From assembly GCA_019689775.1 (NCBI GenBank), contig JADGGV010000054.1:1-13624 (forward strand): a stretch of DNA of 13,624 nucleotides. The letters run 5' to 3'. Position 1 is the first letter of the stretch, and every line of letters starts with the position of its first letter. This document shows, in pieces, positions 7,648-13,624 of the stretch. Below the pieces are notes generated by a model. The model saw only the letters and a list, made by a program, of their open reading frames with translations, did not search any database and was not told the DNA's origin. Both the position numbers and the translations under genes were made by a program. The stretch comes from Gemmatimonadota bacterium. GTDB lineage: Bacteria > Gemmatimonadota > Gemmatimonadetes > Longimicrobiales > RSA9.

Positions 7648-8754
7648 TCAGTGATGGTGCGCCGGCGCGGGCGCGTCCTTGTGGTCCGCGCCGCCCGACG
7701 TGGCCGGCGCCGCCATGTCCATCATCTCCATGTGGTGCTCGCCCCCGTGCCCGCCGTGCCCCATCTGCATCGGGCCGTAGGTGACCTGGATGTCGCGCTG
7801 GAGCTCCGGGTCGTGGAGGTCGACGCCCGGCCAGGCGGCGCCGCCGGCCGGGATGACGATGCCGCCGAGCGTGCCCATCCCGCCGCCGGGGATGGTCTGC
7901 CCGGTCGGGTTGTCGTAGAACGCGGTCAGCCGGTAGACGTGGTCGGGCTCGAGCTTGATCCCGCCCTTCCACCAGAACTTCCCGCGCGGCATCCCGACCA
8001 CCTCGCCATTGGCGTCGAGCTGCGGCCGCGCCTCCCACAGCACCTCCCGGGCGGTCACGTCCTCGAAGCGAAGCAGCGTGGCGTAGCGGTGGAGGTGCCC
8101 GCCGACGCCGAGCACGCGGGCCGGCACGCTGGGCTTCGCCTCCCAGCTCTTCTGCGACTTGCCGGGCGGCAGGTCGAATTCGTGGATCCCGGCCGGCGGC
8201 ATGACGTCCATGTAGAACGGCAGCACGGAGAACGGCGGCAGCCACGTCCCGGCGTCGACGAACGGGAGGCTGATGCGCATCTCGACGCCGTGGTACGACT
8301 TCCCCGTCGGGTTGTGCAGCATCGTCGTGACGAGGAGCCGCTCGCCCTTGTGCACCTTCAGGCCGAGGAGCCGCGGGAGCTTCACGGGCGCGGTCTCCGT
8401 GCCCATCGCGCCGATGCGGAGCATGATCGGCGAGAACAGCTCGCGCCGGTCCGGCATGATCAGGTTCAGGTGGTGCACGACGGCCCGCGGCACCGGCCGG
8501 CCGTTCGCGTCCACCATCTCGAGGCTGAAGCCCTGTAGCCAGCCGTCGCGCGGGATCACCACGGTCTGCGCCGGCGGCTTCGTCATGCCGCCGTTCGGGG
8601 CATTCGCCGGGAGATCGATCGGCGAGAGCGTCACGACGAGCCGGTCGTTGGCCGGGTCGTCACGGAGGGTGAGGCGCTGCGCGCGCAGCGGCGCGGCCAC
8701 GCCGAGGCCGAGGAGAAGCGGCAACGCCGCGAGGCGGCGGATCGTGCGGTGCAT
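7648..8754 (-). CDS. Secreted protein with PHM-like copper type II monooxygenase fold and His/Met-rich tail
   Basis: A 368-residue protein with a signal peptide (MHRTIRRLAALPLLLGLGVA, cut expected near residue 25, LRA-Q). Spaced metal-type motifs follow: HH at 94-95 (VVHHLNLI), His147 (TMLHNPTG), HxH at 220/222 (GGHLHRYA) and Met293 (GGGMGTLGG). In peptidylglycine alpha-hydroxylating monooxygenase the copper ligands are HH 107-108, H172, HxH 242/244 and M314; the spacings from HxH to Met (71 here, 70 there) and from the third His to HxH (73 and 70) are close. The tail from 329 is rich in His, Met and Gly and ends HHH, which suggests copper or other metal binding. No protein of known reaction is recognised. 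The start at 8754 is chosen for the signal peptide; its ribosome site is weak. The gene lies downstream of the NHL gene on the same strand. Confidence 0.75.
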   Translation of the reverse strand: MHRTIRRLAALPLLLGLGVAAPLRAQRLTLRDDPANDRLVVTLSPIDLPANAPNGGMTKPPAQTVVIPRDGWLQGFSLEMVDANGRPVPRAVVHHLNLIMPDRRELFSPIMLRIGAMGTETAPVKLPRLLGLKVHKGERLLVTTMLHNPTGKSYHGVEMRISLPFVDAGTWLPPFSVLPFYMDVMPPAGIHEFDLPPGKSQKSWEAKPSVPARVLGVGGHLHRYATLLRFEDVTAREVLWEARPQLDANGEVVGMPRGKFWWKGGIKLEPDHVYRLTAFYDNPTGQTIPGGGMGTLGGIVIPAGGAAWPGVDLHDPELQRDIQVTYGPMQMGHGGHGGEHHMEMMDMAAPATSGGADHKDAPAPAHHH

Positions 8755-8779
8755 GGCTCGTTCGTCGGTTCTGGCTTCG

Positions 8780-8806
8780 CCCGGCGCCCGCGCTCGGGGC
8801 GCCGGG
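8780..8806 (-). promoter_or_regulatory. Strong 10-bp hairpin between the NHL gene and the PHM-like gene
   Basis: CCCGGCGCCC at 8780-8789 pairs perfectly with GGGCGCCGGG at 8797-8806 around a 7-base loop. It lies 55 bases after the NHL gene stop and ends 25 bases before the ATG of the PHM-like gene. On the minus strand no T-run follows, so it is not a standard intrinsic terminator; it may be a Rho-associated 3' end structure or a leader hairpin of the downstream gene. Confidence 0.45.
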
Positions 8807-8860
8807 AGCGGTCGGGGGACAAGATACAGGCGACGCCGGCGCCCGCCACCGCCTCGTCGC

Positions 8861-10306
8861 CTACAGCCCGCGGAGCTCGAGCGGGCCGGCCTCCGTGGTG
8901 GCGAGGTCGACGACCACGATGCGGTGGTGGTTCGTGTCCGCGACGTAGAGCCGCTCGCCGTCCGTCGCGAGCCCACCGGGCTCCCACAGCTCGTTCGCGA
9001 GGAGCGTCGCGCTGGTGCGGAGCACCGGGTCGACGACCTTGAGCGCGCCGTTGTACGTGTCGGCAACGTAGAGCCGGTCTCGCGCGGCACAGACGCCCAG
9101 CGGGTGCTGGAGGCGGACGGCGTCGCCGGCGCCGTCCCGGTCGCCGAAGTCGAAGAGGCCGGTCCCGACGATGGTGGCGACGTCGCCCTCCGGCAGCGAC
9201 GCGGAGCGGATCGCGCTCGCCTCGCTGTCGGCGAAGAAGAGGCGGCGGCCGTCGGTCGCGAGCCCGCTCGGCTGCGCCAGCGCGGCCGTGCGGCCCGGTC
9301 CGTCGAGCAGCTCCTCGGCGCCGCTCCCGACCCAGGGCTCGGCGGTCTCGCGCTCGAGGTCGACGCGCCAGAGCTGGTGCGCGCCTGCCATCGCGACGTA
9401 GAGCCGCCCGTCCAGCGGGAGCACGTCCCACGGCGAGTTCAGCGCCGTCTCCCGCGCCGGTCCGCCGACCGGCGGGTAGCGCCGCGCCTGCTGGCCGGTG
9501 CCGGCGAGCGTCTCGACCGTCCAGGCGCCGATGCGCACCGCCCGGACGGCGTGGTTGCCCGTGTCGGCGACGTAGAGCCACCCATCCGCCGTCGCCAGGC
9601 CCTGCGGGCCGCGGAAGCGCGCCTCGGCGGCCGGGCCGTCCGCGAACCCCGCGCCCCCGCCGAGCACGGCCTCGACGTCGGCCGCGCGGCCGTCCGCCGC
9701 GAGGCGCGCCACCACGATGCGGTCGTGCCCGGTGTCGGCGATGTAGAGGCGGCCGTCGCCGACGTCGACGGCGACCTTCCCGGGGTAGCGGAGCGGCCGG
9801 TCGGCCCGATCCGCATCCGCCGGGAAGGCGCGCGGTTCCGGGTCGAGCGTCCCCCGCTCGGCCGCGGCCTCCGCGATCCGCCGCACCGCCGCCGCCAGCG
9901 CCGCCGCCGGCACCTCCCCCGCCTGCTGCGCCGCGACGTACCCCTCCGGGTCGAGCAGCACGATCGTGGGCCAGGCGCGCACCGCGTACGAGCGCCAGAC
10001 GCGGAACTGCCGGTCGTTCACCAGCGGGTGGCCGACGCCGAGCCGCCACGCCGCCTGCCGGATGTTCTCCGTGACGCGCTCCGCGATGAACTTCCCGGAG
10101 TGGACGCCGACGACCACGAGCTCCGCGGCCAACTCCTCTTCCAGCTTCCGCAACTGCGGAAGTTCGTGGAGGCAGTTGATTCAGCCGTAGGTCCAGAAGT
10201 CCAGGAGCGCGACCTTCCCGCGCAGGTCCTCCAGCCTGAGCGGCCGCCCGCCGGTGTTGATCCAGTCGAGCCCGTCGGGGAATTCGGGCGCGTGCACCCG
10301 AGCCAT
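8861..10306 (-). CDS. Thioredoxin-fold/NHL-repeat protein (NHLRC2-like), predicted selenoprotein with Sec42
   Basis: A 481-residue protein if the internal TGA at 10181-10183 is read as selenocysteine. Residues 1-150 are a thioredoxin-like domain: APEFPDGLDWINT, LRGKVALLDFWTYG, then [TGA]-INCLHELPQL, VVVGVHSGKF, ENIRQA and the cis-Pro loop VRAWPTIVLLDPEG (Pro113). Relatives carry FWTYCCINC or FWTYGCINC here, so the TGA replaces the first Cys of CxxC, with Cys45 kept. Residues about 175-481 form an NHL beta-propeller of six repeats such as LYIADTGHDRI, LYVADTGNHAV and LYVADTNHHRI. No signal peptide, so probably cytoplasmic. The start at 10306 is set by GGGAGG just upstream and by family N-termini; the gene ends in TAG while its neighbours mostly use TGA. 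A premature stop or sequence error is the alternative. Predicted role is thiol/selenol redox; partners are unknown. Confidence 0.8.
10135..10180 (-). promoter_or_regulatory. Candidate bacterial SECIS element directly after the in-frame TGA
   Basis: Read on the minus strand from the base after the TGA, nt 19-25 (CTTCCGC, at 10162-10156) pair perfectly with nt 30-36 (GCGGAAG, at 10151-10145) around the loop AGTT. A lower helix CCTC/GAGG (10172-10169 with 10138-10135) encloses a 6x6 internal loop. The published bacterial SECIS model asks for a stem-loop beginning close after the UGA, an apical loop roughly 16-37 nt downstream and a G in the first two loop bases; here the loop starts at nt 26 and its second base is G. 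It lies inside the coding sequence, as bacterial SECIS elements do. Confidence 0.65.
10181..10183 (-). other. In-frame TGA, predicted selenocysteine codon (Sec42)
   Basis: The codon after ACC-TAC-GGC and before ATC-AAC-TGC is TGA, within one continuous reading frame from 10306 to 8861. It falls at the N-terminal, nucleophilic position of the thioredoxin CxxC motif, the most common place for Sec in thioredoxin-fold selenoproteins. No other in-frame stop occurs in the gene. Confidence 0.75.
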
Positions 10307-10310
10307 GGCC

Positions 10311-10317
10311 ACCTCCC
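10311..10317 (-). promoter_or_regulatory. Ribosome binding site of the NHL/selenoprotein gene
   Basis: On the minus strand GGGAGGT stands four bases before the ATG at 10306. It favours this start over an in-frame ATG 20 codons upstream (10366), and the protein then begins MARVHAPEFP, as family members do. Confidence 0.65.
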
Positions 10318-10330
10318 GTGCGAGGGTCGA

Positions 10331-10348
10331 TCGCGTCCCGCGACGCGA
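10331..10348 (-). other. 7-bp leader hairpin upstream of the NHL/selenoprotein gene
   Basis: TCGCGTC at 10331-10337 pairs with GACGCGA at 10342-10348 around a 4-base loop. It ends 24 bases before the ATG, just upstream of the ribosome site. It may be a 5' leader structure, or chance in GC-rich DNA. No convincing -35/-10 pair was found in this gap. Confidence 0.3.
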
Positions 10349-10383
10349 GCCAACGAGCCGTACCACGACCGGCGGGAACGAGA

Positions 10384-10423
10384 GCCGCCCGGCGACGCGC
10401 CGGTTCGCGCGCGGCCGGGCGGC
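10384..10423 (-). terminator. Terminator-like stem-loop downstream of etfA
   Basis: GCCGCCCGG at 10384-10392 pairs perfectly with CCGGGCGGC at 10415-10423, with further CGCG pairing possible inside. It starts 20 bases after the etfA stop on the minus strand. The bases after it (TCTCGTT) hold only a weak T content, so it may end or stabilise the etfBA transcript without being a classic intrinsic terminator. Confidence 0.45.
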
Positions 10424-10443
10424 CCCGATGCCCCTCCCGTCGA

Positions 10444-11421
10444 TCAGCGCAGCTTCCGGATCTCCTCCGTCAGCCGCGGAACGATCTCCAGCGCATCGCC
10501 GACCACACCGTAGTCCGCGACCTTGAAGATCGGCGCGTCCGGATCCTTGTTGATCGCGACGATCGTCCTGGCGCTGCGCATCCCCGCCAGGTGCTGCATC
10601 GCGCCGCTGATGCCGACAGCGATGTAGAGCTGCGGCGAGACGGTCTTCCCCGTCTGGCCGACCTGCTCGGCGTGCGGCCGCCAGCCGGCGTCGACGACGG
10701 CGCGCGAGGCGCCGAGCGCGGCGCGCGGGCCGATCGCCTCGGCGAGCTGCTCGAGCAGCCCCCAGTTCTCGGGGCCCTTCATGCCGCGGCCGCCGCTCAC
10801 GATCACGGCCGCCTCGGCGACGTCGAGCTTGGCGCCCGCCGCGGCCTTCAGCGCGCGGACCGTCACCCGCCCGGCGTCCGCCGGCGCCTCGAGCCGCTCG
10901 ACGGCGCCCGCCTTGCCGCTCTCCTCCGGCCGGAACGTGTTCGGCCGGATCGACACCAGCCGCGGCTCGCCCTGGAGCCTCACCTTCGCGAACACGCGGC
11001 CCGCGTAGACCGGCCGCGTCACGACGAGGTCACCGCCCTCGAGCGCGAGCGCCGTGGCCTCCGCCGCTAGCGGCACGTCGAGCCGCGCGGCCACGCGGGG
11101 CGAGAGGTCGCGCCCCTGCGCCGTCGCCGCGAAGATCGCGGCGAAGTACCCCTTCCCGCGCGCCGCGTCCGCGACGACGCGCGCGTACGCCTCGGGCGCG
11201 TAGCGCGCGAGCGCCGGCGCCTCGGCCACCAGCACGCGATCGGCGCCGAAGCGGCCCAGCTCCGCGGCCAGCCCGGCCACCCCCTCGGCGCCGACCAGCA
11301 CCGCGTGCACCTCCGCGCCGCTCGCGTCCGCCAGGCGACGCCCCGCGGCCAGCGCCTCGAGCGAGACGCGCCGCAGCTCCCCGTCGCGCTGCTCCGCAAC
11401 GACCAGTACGTTCCCGGCCAT
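10444..11421 (-). CDS. etfA: Electron transfer flavoprotein, alpha subunit
   Basis: A 325-residue subunit of the usual length. ETF takes electrons from acyl-CoA and related dehydrogenases and hands them to ETF:quinone oxidoreductase. The N-terminal half holds the alpha-type nucleotide-like fold (VLVVAEQRDGEL). The C-terminal FAD domain shows VSIRPNTF at 156-163, SGGRGMKG at 209-216, VGQTGKTVSPQLYIAVGISG at 254-273 and INKDPDAPIF at 290-299, the FAD-binding signature. The ATG at 11421 follows GGGAGGG with a short gap. It lies 61 bases after etfB on the same strand, so both are probably one transcript. No dehydrogenase or ETF-quinone oxidoreductase gene is in the window. The plain form of the motifs suggests ordinary, not bifurcating, ETF, which is inference. 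Confidence 0.95.
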   Translation of the reverse strand: MAGNVLVVAEQRDGELRRVSLEALAAGRRLADASGAEVHAVLVGAEGVAGLAAELGRFGADRVLVAEAPALARYAPEAYARVVADAARGKGYFAAIFAATAQGRDLSPRVAARLDVPLAAEATALALEGGDLVVTRPVYAGRVFAKVRLQGEPRLVSIRPNTFRPEESGKAGAVERLEAPADAGRVTVRALKAAAGAKLDVAEAAVIVSGGRGMKGPENWGLLEQLAEAIGPRAALGASRAVVDAGWRPHAEQVGQTGKTVSPQLYIAVGISGAMQHLAGMRSARTIVAINKDPDAPIFKVADYGVVGDALEIVPRLTEEIRKLR

Positions 11422-11482
11422 CAGACCCTCCCGATTCGCCGCGCTGCGGCGGCGTCGCTCGCGTTCCTCATCGGCCAGCCCC

Positions 11483-12232
11483 TCACAGGACCCGCGCCTC
11501 CTCGTGGAGCAGGCGGACCAGCTCCGGCACCGCCGCCGGCCCCTCGCCCACGATCCGGCCCGCCGGCCGCTCCGGCGGCGGCTCGAGCGACAGGATCTCG
11601 ATCCGGCTCGCCCCGAGCTGCGCCTCCTTCTCCGTGAGCGGCTTCTTCTTCGCCGCCATGATCCCCTTCAGCGAAGGGTAGCGCGGCTCGTGCGCGCCCT
11701 TCGTCGTCGTGACCACCGCGGGGAGCGGCGCCTCGACCACCTCGACGCCGCCTTCGACCTCACGGTGGCAGACGACCTTGCCGCCCTCGACCTGGAACTC
11801 CGTCACCGCGGTCACGCACGGCAGGTCGAGCAGCTCCGCCAGCATCGGGCCGACCTGCTGCTGGTCGTCGTCGACCGCGCGCATGCCGCAGAGGATCAGG
11901 TCCGCGCCGCTCGACGCCAGCTCCGCCGCGAGCGCCTTCGCCGTGGCCAGGCCGTCCGTCGTCGGCGCGCCCTTCAGCAGCACCGCCGCGTCCGCGCCCA
12001 TGGCCAGCGCCGAGCGGAGCTGCTCGGCCGCCGCGGCGTCGCCGACGCTGACGACCGTGACCTCCCCCTCCCCTTGCGCCTCCTTCAGGCGCAGCGCCGC
12101 CTCCAGCGCGTACTCGTCGTACGGGCTGATGATGAACTTGATGCCGGCGGGATCGATGGACCTGCCATCGGCGCCGATCTTGATGCGCGCCTCCGTGTCG
12201 GGGACGCGCTTGACGCACACGAAGATCTTCAC
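11483..12232 (-). CDS. etfB: Electron transfer flavoprotein, beta subunit
   Basis: A 249-residue partner of EtfA. It opens MKIFVCVKRVPDTEARIKIG (GTG start), has ISPYDEYALEAALRLKE near 35-51, the AMP-binding stretch CGMRAVDDDQQQVGPMLAEL at 115-134, and the docking region HEPRYPSLKGIMAAKKKP at 181-198, which holds the partner-recognition loop in known ETFs. The GTG at 12232 is preferred over an in-frame ATG at 12307: it has AAGGAG eight bases upstream and gives the family N-terminus, while the extra 25 residues look like translated leader and would begin inside the possible promoter. With etfA it forms a two-gene unit feeding dehydrogenase electrons to the quinone pool. Confidence 0.95.
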   Translation of the reverse strand: MKIFVCVKRVPDTEARIKIGADGRSIDPAGIKFIISPYDEYALEAALRLKEAQGEGEVTVVSVGDAAAAEQLRSALAMGADAAVLLKGAPTTDGLATAKALAAELASSGADLILCGMRAVDDDQQQVGPMLAELLDLPCVTAVTEFQVEGGKVVCHREVEGGVEVVEAPLPAVVTTTKGAHEPRYPSLKGIMAAKKKPLTEKEAQLGASRIEILSLEPPPERPAGRIVGEGPAAVPELVRLLHEEARVL

Positions 12233-12240
12233 GCCCCGCG

Positions 12241-12246
12241 CTCCTT
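12241..12246 (-). promoter_or_regulatory. Ribosome binding site of etfB
   Basis: AAGGAG on the minus strand, eight bases before the GTG at 12232. It decides the GTG start against the longer frame. Confidence 0.6.
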
Positions 12247-12278
12247 TCCGGGATACTCGCCGCGACAACGCGGGCGGG

Positions 12279-12307
12279 AATGTACGGGCGCCCTTCCCGG
12301 CAAGCAA
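12279..12307 (-). promoter_or_regulatory. Possible sigma-70-type promoter of etfBA
   Basis: On the minus strand TTGCTT (12307-12302) is followed after exactly 17 bases by TACATT (12284-12279). Matches to consensus are 3 of 6 and 4 of 6. It lies about 47 bases before the etfB GTG and overlaps the tail of the upstream terminator-like hairpin. Support is spacing and position only. Confidence 0.35.
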
Positions 12308-12329
12308 ACGGCGCCCGCCCGGGCGCCGT
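12300..12329 (-). terminator. Intrinsic-type terminator of the glycosyltransferase transcript
   Basis: On the minus strand ACGGCGCCC (12329-12321) pairs perfectly with GGGCGCCGT (12316-12308) around a 4-base loop, followed directly by TTGCTTG. It starts 32 bases after the glycosyltransferase stop, so it separates that transcript from etfBA. Confidence 0.65.
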
Positions 12330-12361
12330 GGGAGCTGCGCGCGGCCGCGACGCGCTCCGCG

Positions 12362-13444
12362 TCACGCCCGCTGGAGCAGGCGGTCCAGCTCGCCCTCCAG
12401 CGCCGCCGCGCGCGCGTCGTTCGTGTGCGACTTCAGGATCCGCTCGCGCGCCGCCTCGCCGATTGCGCGCAGCTCCGCGTCGGACAGCTCCATGTAGGCG
12501 ACGACGTCGTCCGCCGAGCGCGGGAGCAGCACCTCGACCCCCGGCTCGAGGAACTGGTCGAGCCCCTCCCAGGCGTCGCTCACGATCGCGGCGCCGCACG
12601 CCGCGGCCTCGAAGATGCGCACCGACGGCGACCACCCCCAGCGCCGCATCTCCTCGCGCGTCACGTTCAGCGTGAGCCGGTTCGACGAGTAGAACGCCGG
12701 GTGATCGGCGGGCCGCACGTGCTCGAAGCGACGCACGTTGGCCGGCCACGCCACGTCGTCCGGGTACTGCGGCCCGGCGACGACGAAGTCGAGGCCCGGC
12801 CGGCGCCGCGCCGGCTCCAGCAGCAGCCGCTCCAGCGTCGGCTGCCGGTCCGGCGCGTACGTCCCCATGAACCCGAGCGCGCACCGGTACGCGCCCCGCT
12901 GGGGCGTCGGCGCGTGGTGGGCCGGATCCACCGCGCAGTAGAGCGGCACGGCGCGCGGCGAGCCGTAGCGGGTCTCCAGCTCGCGCAGCACCGGACCGCC
13001 GGTGAACGAGAAGTAGACGTCGAAGATCGGCACCTGGTCCGCGCGCAGGTACTCGGCCGCGCCGCGGTCGCGGTAGGCCCGCACCGTGATCGGCGTGTCG
13101 ATGTCGTAGAACAGGCGCGGCCCGTTGAAGTCCTGGGCGAGGAAGTCGGCGGCATCGATGCCCGGGCGGAAGTAGGAGCCCAGCACCACCGCGTCCGCAT
13201 CCAGCAGCTCGCGGCGCAGCTCGCGACGCGCCGCGCTCCAGTGCTTGAAGAGGCGGACGTCGGCGTAGTCGCACGCCGACGGCGGGAGGTCGCGGTGCTT
13301 CCCACCGTACCAGGGCGCGTCCCACTCGTAGAAGACGACGCCGTGCCCGCGAGCCGCCAGCGCCCGGCAGAGCCCGCGGTACGTCGTCGCGTGGCCGTTC
13401 CCCCAGGCGCTCGTGATCGAGAGCCCAAGAAAGATCAGCCTCAT
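12362..13444 (-). CDS. Glycosyltransferase, CgeB-like / family 1 type
   Basis: A 360-residue GT-B-type protein. The N-terminal Rossmann half begins MRLIFLGLSITSAWGNGHAT and includes RGHGVVFYEWDAPWYGG (32-48). The C-terminal half has GFMGTYAPDRQPTLERLL at 191-208, FVVAGPQYPDD and the donor-binding stretch SVRIFEAAACGAAIVSDAWE at 274-293 with Glu279, then LDQFLEPGVEVL, the pattern of the CgeB/Glyco_trans_1_2 group. The sugar donor and acceptor cannot be told; such enzymes often act on cell-surface glycans or modify spores or polysaccharides. The ATG overlaps the stop of the upstream partial gene (ATGA), so it is coupled to it. It is not obviously linked to the lipid-type metabolism next door. 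Confidence 0.85.
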   Translation of the reverse strand: MRLIFLGLSITSAWGNGHATTYRGLCRALAARGHGVVFYEWDAPWYGGKHRDLPPSACDYADVRLFKHWSAARRELRRELLDADAVVLGSYFRPGIDAADFLAQDFNGPRLFYDIDTPITVRAYRDRGAAEYLRADQVPIFDVYFSFTGGPVLRELETRYGSPRAVPLYCAVDPAHHAPTPQRGAYRCALGFMGTYAPDRQPTLERLLLEPARRRPGLDFVVAGPQYPDDVAWPANVRRFEHVRPADHPAFYSSNRLTLNVTREEMRRWGWSPSVRIFEAAACGAAIVSDAWEGLDQFLEPGVEVLLPRSADDVVAYMELSDAELRAIGEAARERILKSHTNDARAAALEGELDRLLQRA

Positions 13445-13624
13445 CCCGCCGCTCCGCGGAGCGACCGCGCGAGCCGCCCCACCGCCCAGGCCAGGATCAG
13501 CCCACCGCCGAGCACGAGCGGCACCGTGAGCATCGGATCGCGGATCGCGCGGAAGCGGCCGTGCCCGTCGTGGATCTCGATGAAGCCCACCGGCGAGACG
13601 ACGAGGCCGCCGCCCCCACCGCCC
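13441..13624 (-). CDS. Partial gene, 3' end of an unidentified membrane protein
   Basis: The minus-strand frame ending in TGA at 13443-13441 is open to the window edge (60 codons). It reads as a Gly run, then VVSPVGFIEIHDGHGRFRAI, then a hydrophobic stretch MLTVPLVLGGGLILAWAVGR followed by basic residues (ARSLRG), which looks like a final transmembrane helix with a positive cytoplasmic end. The stop overlaps the glycosyltransferase ATG by three bases, so the frame is probably real. The rest of the gene lies outside the window and the family is not recognised. Confidence 0.5.
   Translation of the reverse strand, partial: GGGGGGLVVSPVGFIEIHDGHGRFRAIRDPMLTVPLVLGGGLILAWAVGRLARSLRGAAG

Noticed and set aside
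8861..10153. A separate shorter gene starting at TTG 10153
   Set aside because: It would lack the first beta-strand and the redox motif of the thioredoxin domain, has no good ribosome site, and the missing part is encoded in the same frame just upstream.
10181..10183. TGA as a simple nonsense mutation or sequencing error in the NHL gene
   Set aside because: It remains possible (one base from a Cys codon), but the exact CxxC position, the intact frame afterwards, the SECIS-like hairpin and the TAG terminal stop together make Sec more likely.
10181..10183. Genome-wide reassignment of TGA to an amino acid
   Set aside because: Ten of the twelve genes here end at TGA, several with start codons overlapping it, so TGA works as a stop in this genome.
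8273..10513. Long plus-strand open frame (746 codons) opposite the NHL and PHM-like genes
   Set aside because: Its product is a low-complexity Arg/Pro/Ala-rich chain without domains, typical of the antisense strand in GC-rich DNA, while the minus-strand products match known families.
13450..13463. 14-bp palindrome CGCTCCGCGGAGCG just before the glycosyltransferase start
   Set aside because: It lies inside the coding end of the upstream gene and is likely chance in GC-rich DNA; there is no second copy or other sign of an operator.
1..13624. tRNA-Sec or Sec machinery genes, CRISPR arrays, insertion sequences
   Set aside because: None was seen on either strand; the machinery that would decode the TGA must lie elsewhere in the genome.

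Overview
The window is about 70% GC or more, densely coded, and carries twelve protein genes with intergenic gaps of at most about 140 bp. No rRNA, tRNA, CRISPR array, insertion sequence or phage gene was seen. The TonB-dependent receptor shows a diderm (Gram-negative-type) cell. The carboxypeptidase-regulatory-like N-terminal domain on that receptor, the TIGR02265/DUF2378-like protein and the very high GC would suit Gemmatimonadota, Myxococcota, Acidobacteriota or a similar soil or sediment lineage. This placement is inference; no marker gene is present.

Region 1 (56-7625, + strand) is a compact gene run: a sodium:solute symporter, a MaoC-type (R)-enoyl-CoA hydratase, a TonB-dependent receptor, a PHB-depolymerase-family esterase, an acyl-CoA synthetase and a TIGR02265-like protein. 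All junctions except MaoC to receptor (65 bp) are 1-4 base stop/start overlaps. The set reads as uptake of an ester-like or acid substrate, ester cleavage, CoA activation and hydration of an enoyl-CoA. The true substrate cannot be told from the sequence.

Region 2 (7648-10306, - strand) holds two redox-type genes. The downstream one is a secreted protein whose spaced His/Met motifs match the two copper sites of the PHM/DBM copper type II monooxygenase fold, plus a His/Met-rich tail. The upstream one is a thioredoxin-fold plus NHL beta-propeller protein (NHLRC2-like). Its frame is interrupted by one TGA exactly where the first Cys of the CxxC motif should be (Gly-Tyr-Gly-[TGA]-Ile-Asn-Cys context). 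A 7-bp hairpin with a 4-nt loop starts 19 nt after the TGA, in the place and with the loop G expected of a bacterial SECIS element. The best reading is a selenoprotein with Sec42. This is the main finding of the window.

Region 3 (10444-12232, - strand) is etfB-etfA, the electron-transfer flavoprotein that takes electrons from acyl-CoA and related dehydrogenases. It fits the fatty-acid-like metabolism of region 1 although it lies on the other strand. A terminator-like hairpin and a possible promoter sit just upstream of etfB.

Region 4 (12362-13624, - strand) is a CgeB-like glycosyltransferase translationally coupled to the 3' end of an unidentified membrane protein gene that runs off the window. 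TGA is the normal stop here (10 of 12 genes), so the internal TGA is not explained by a changed genetic code.
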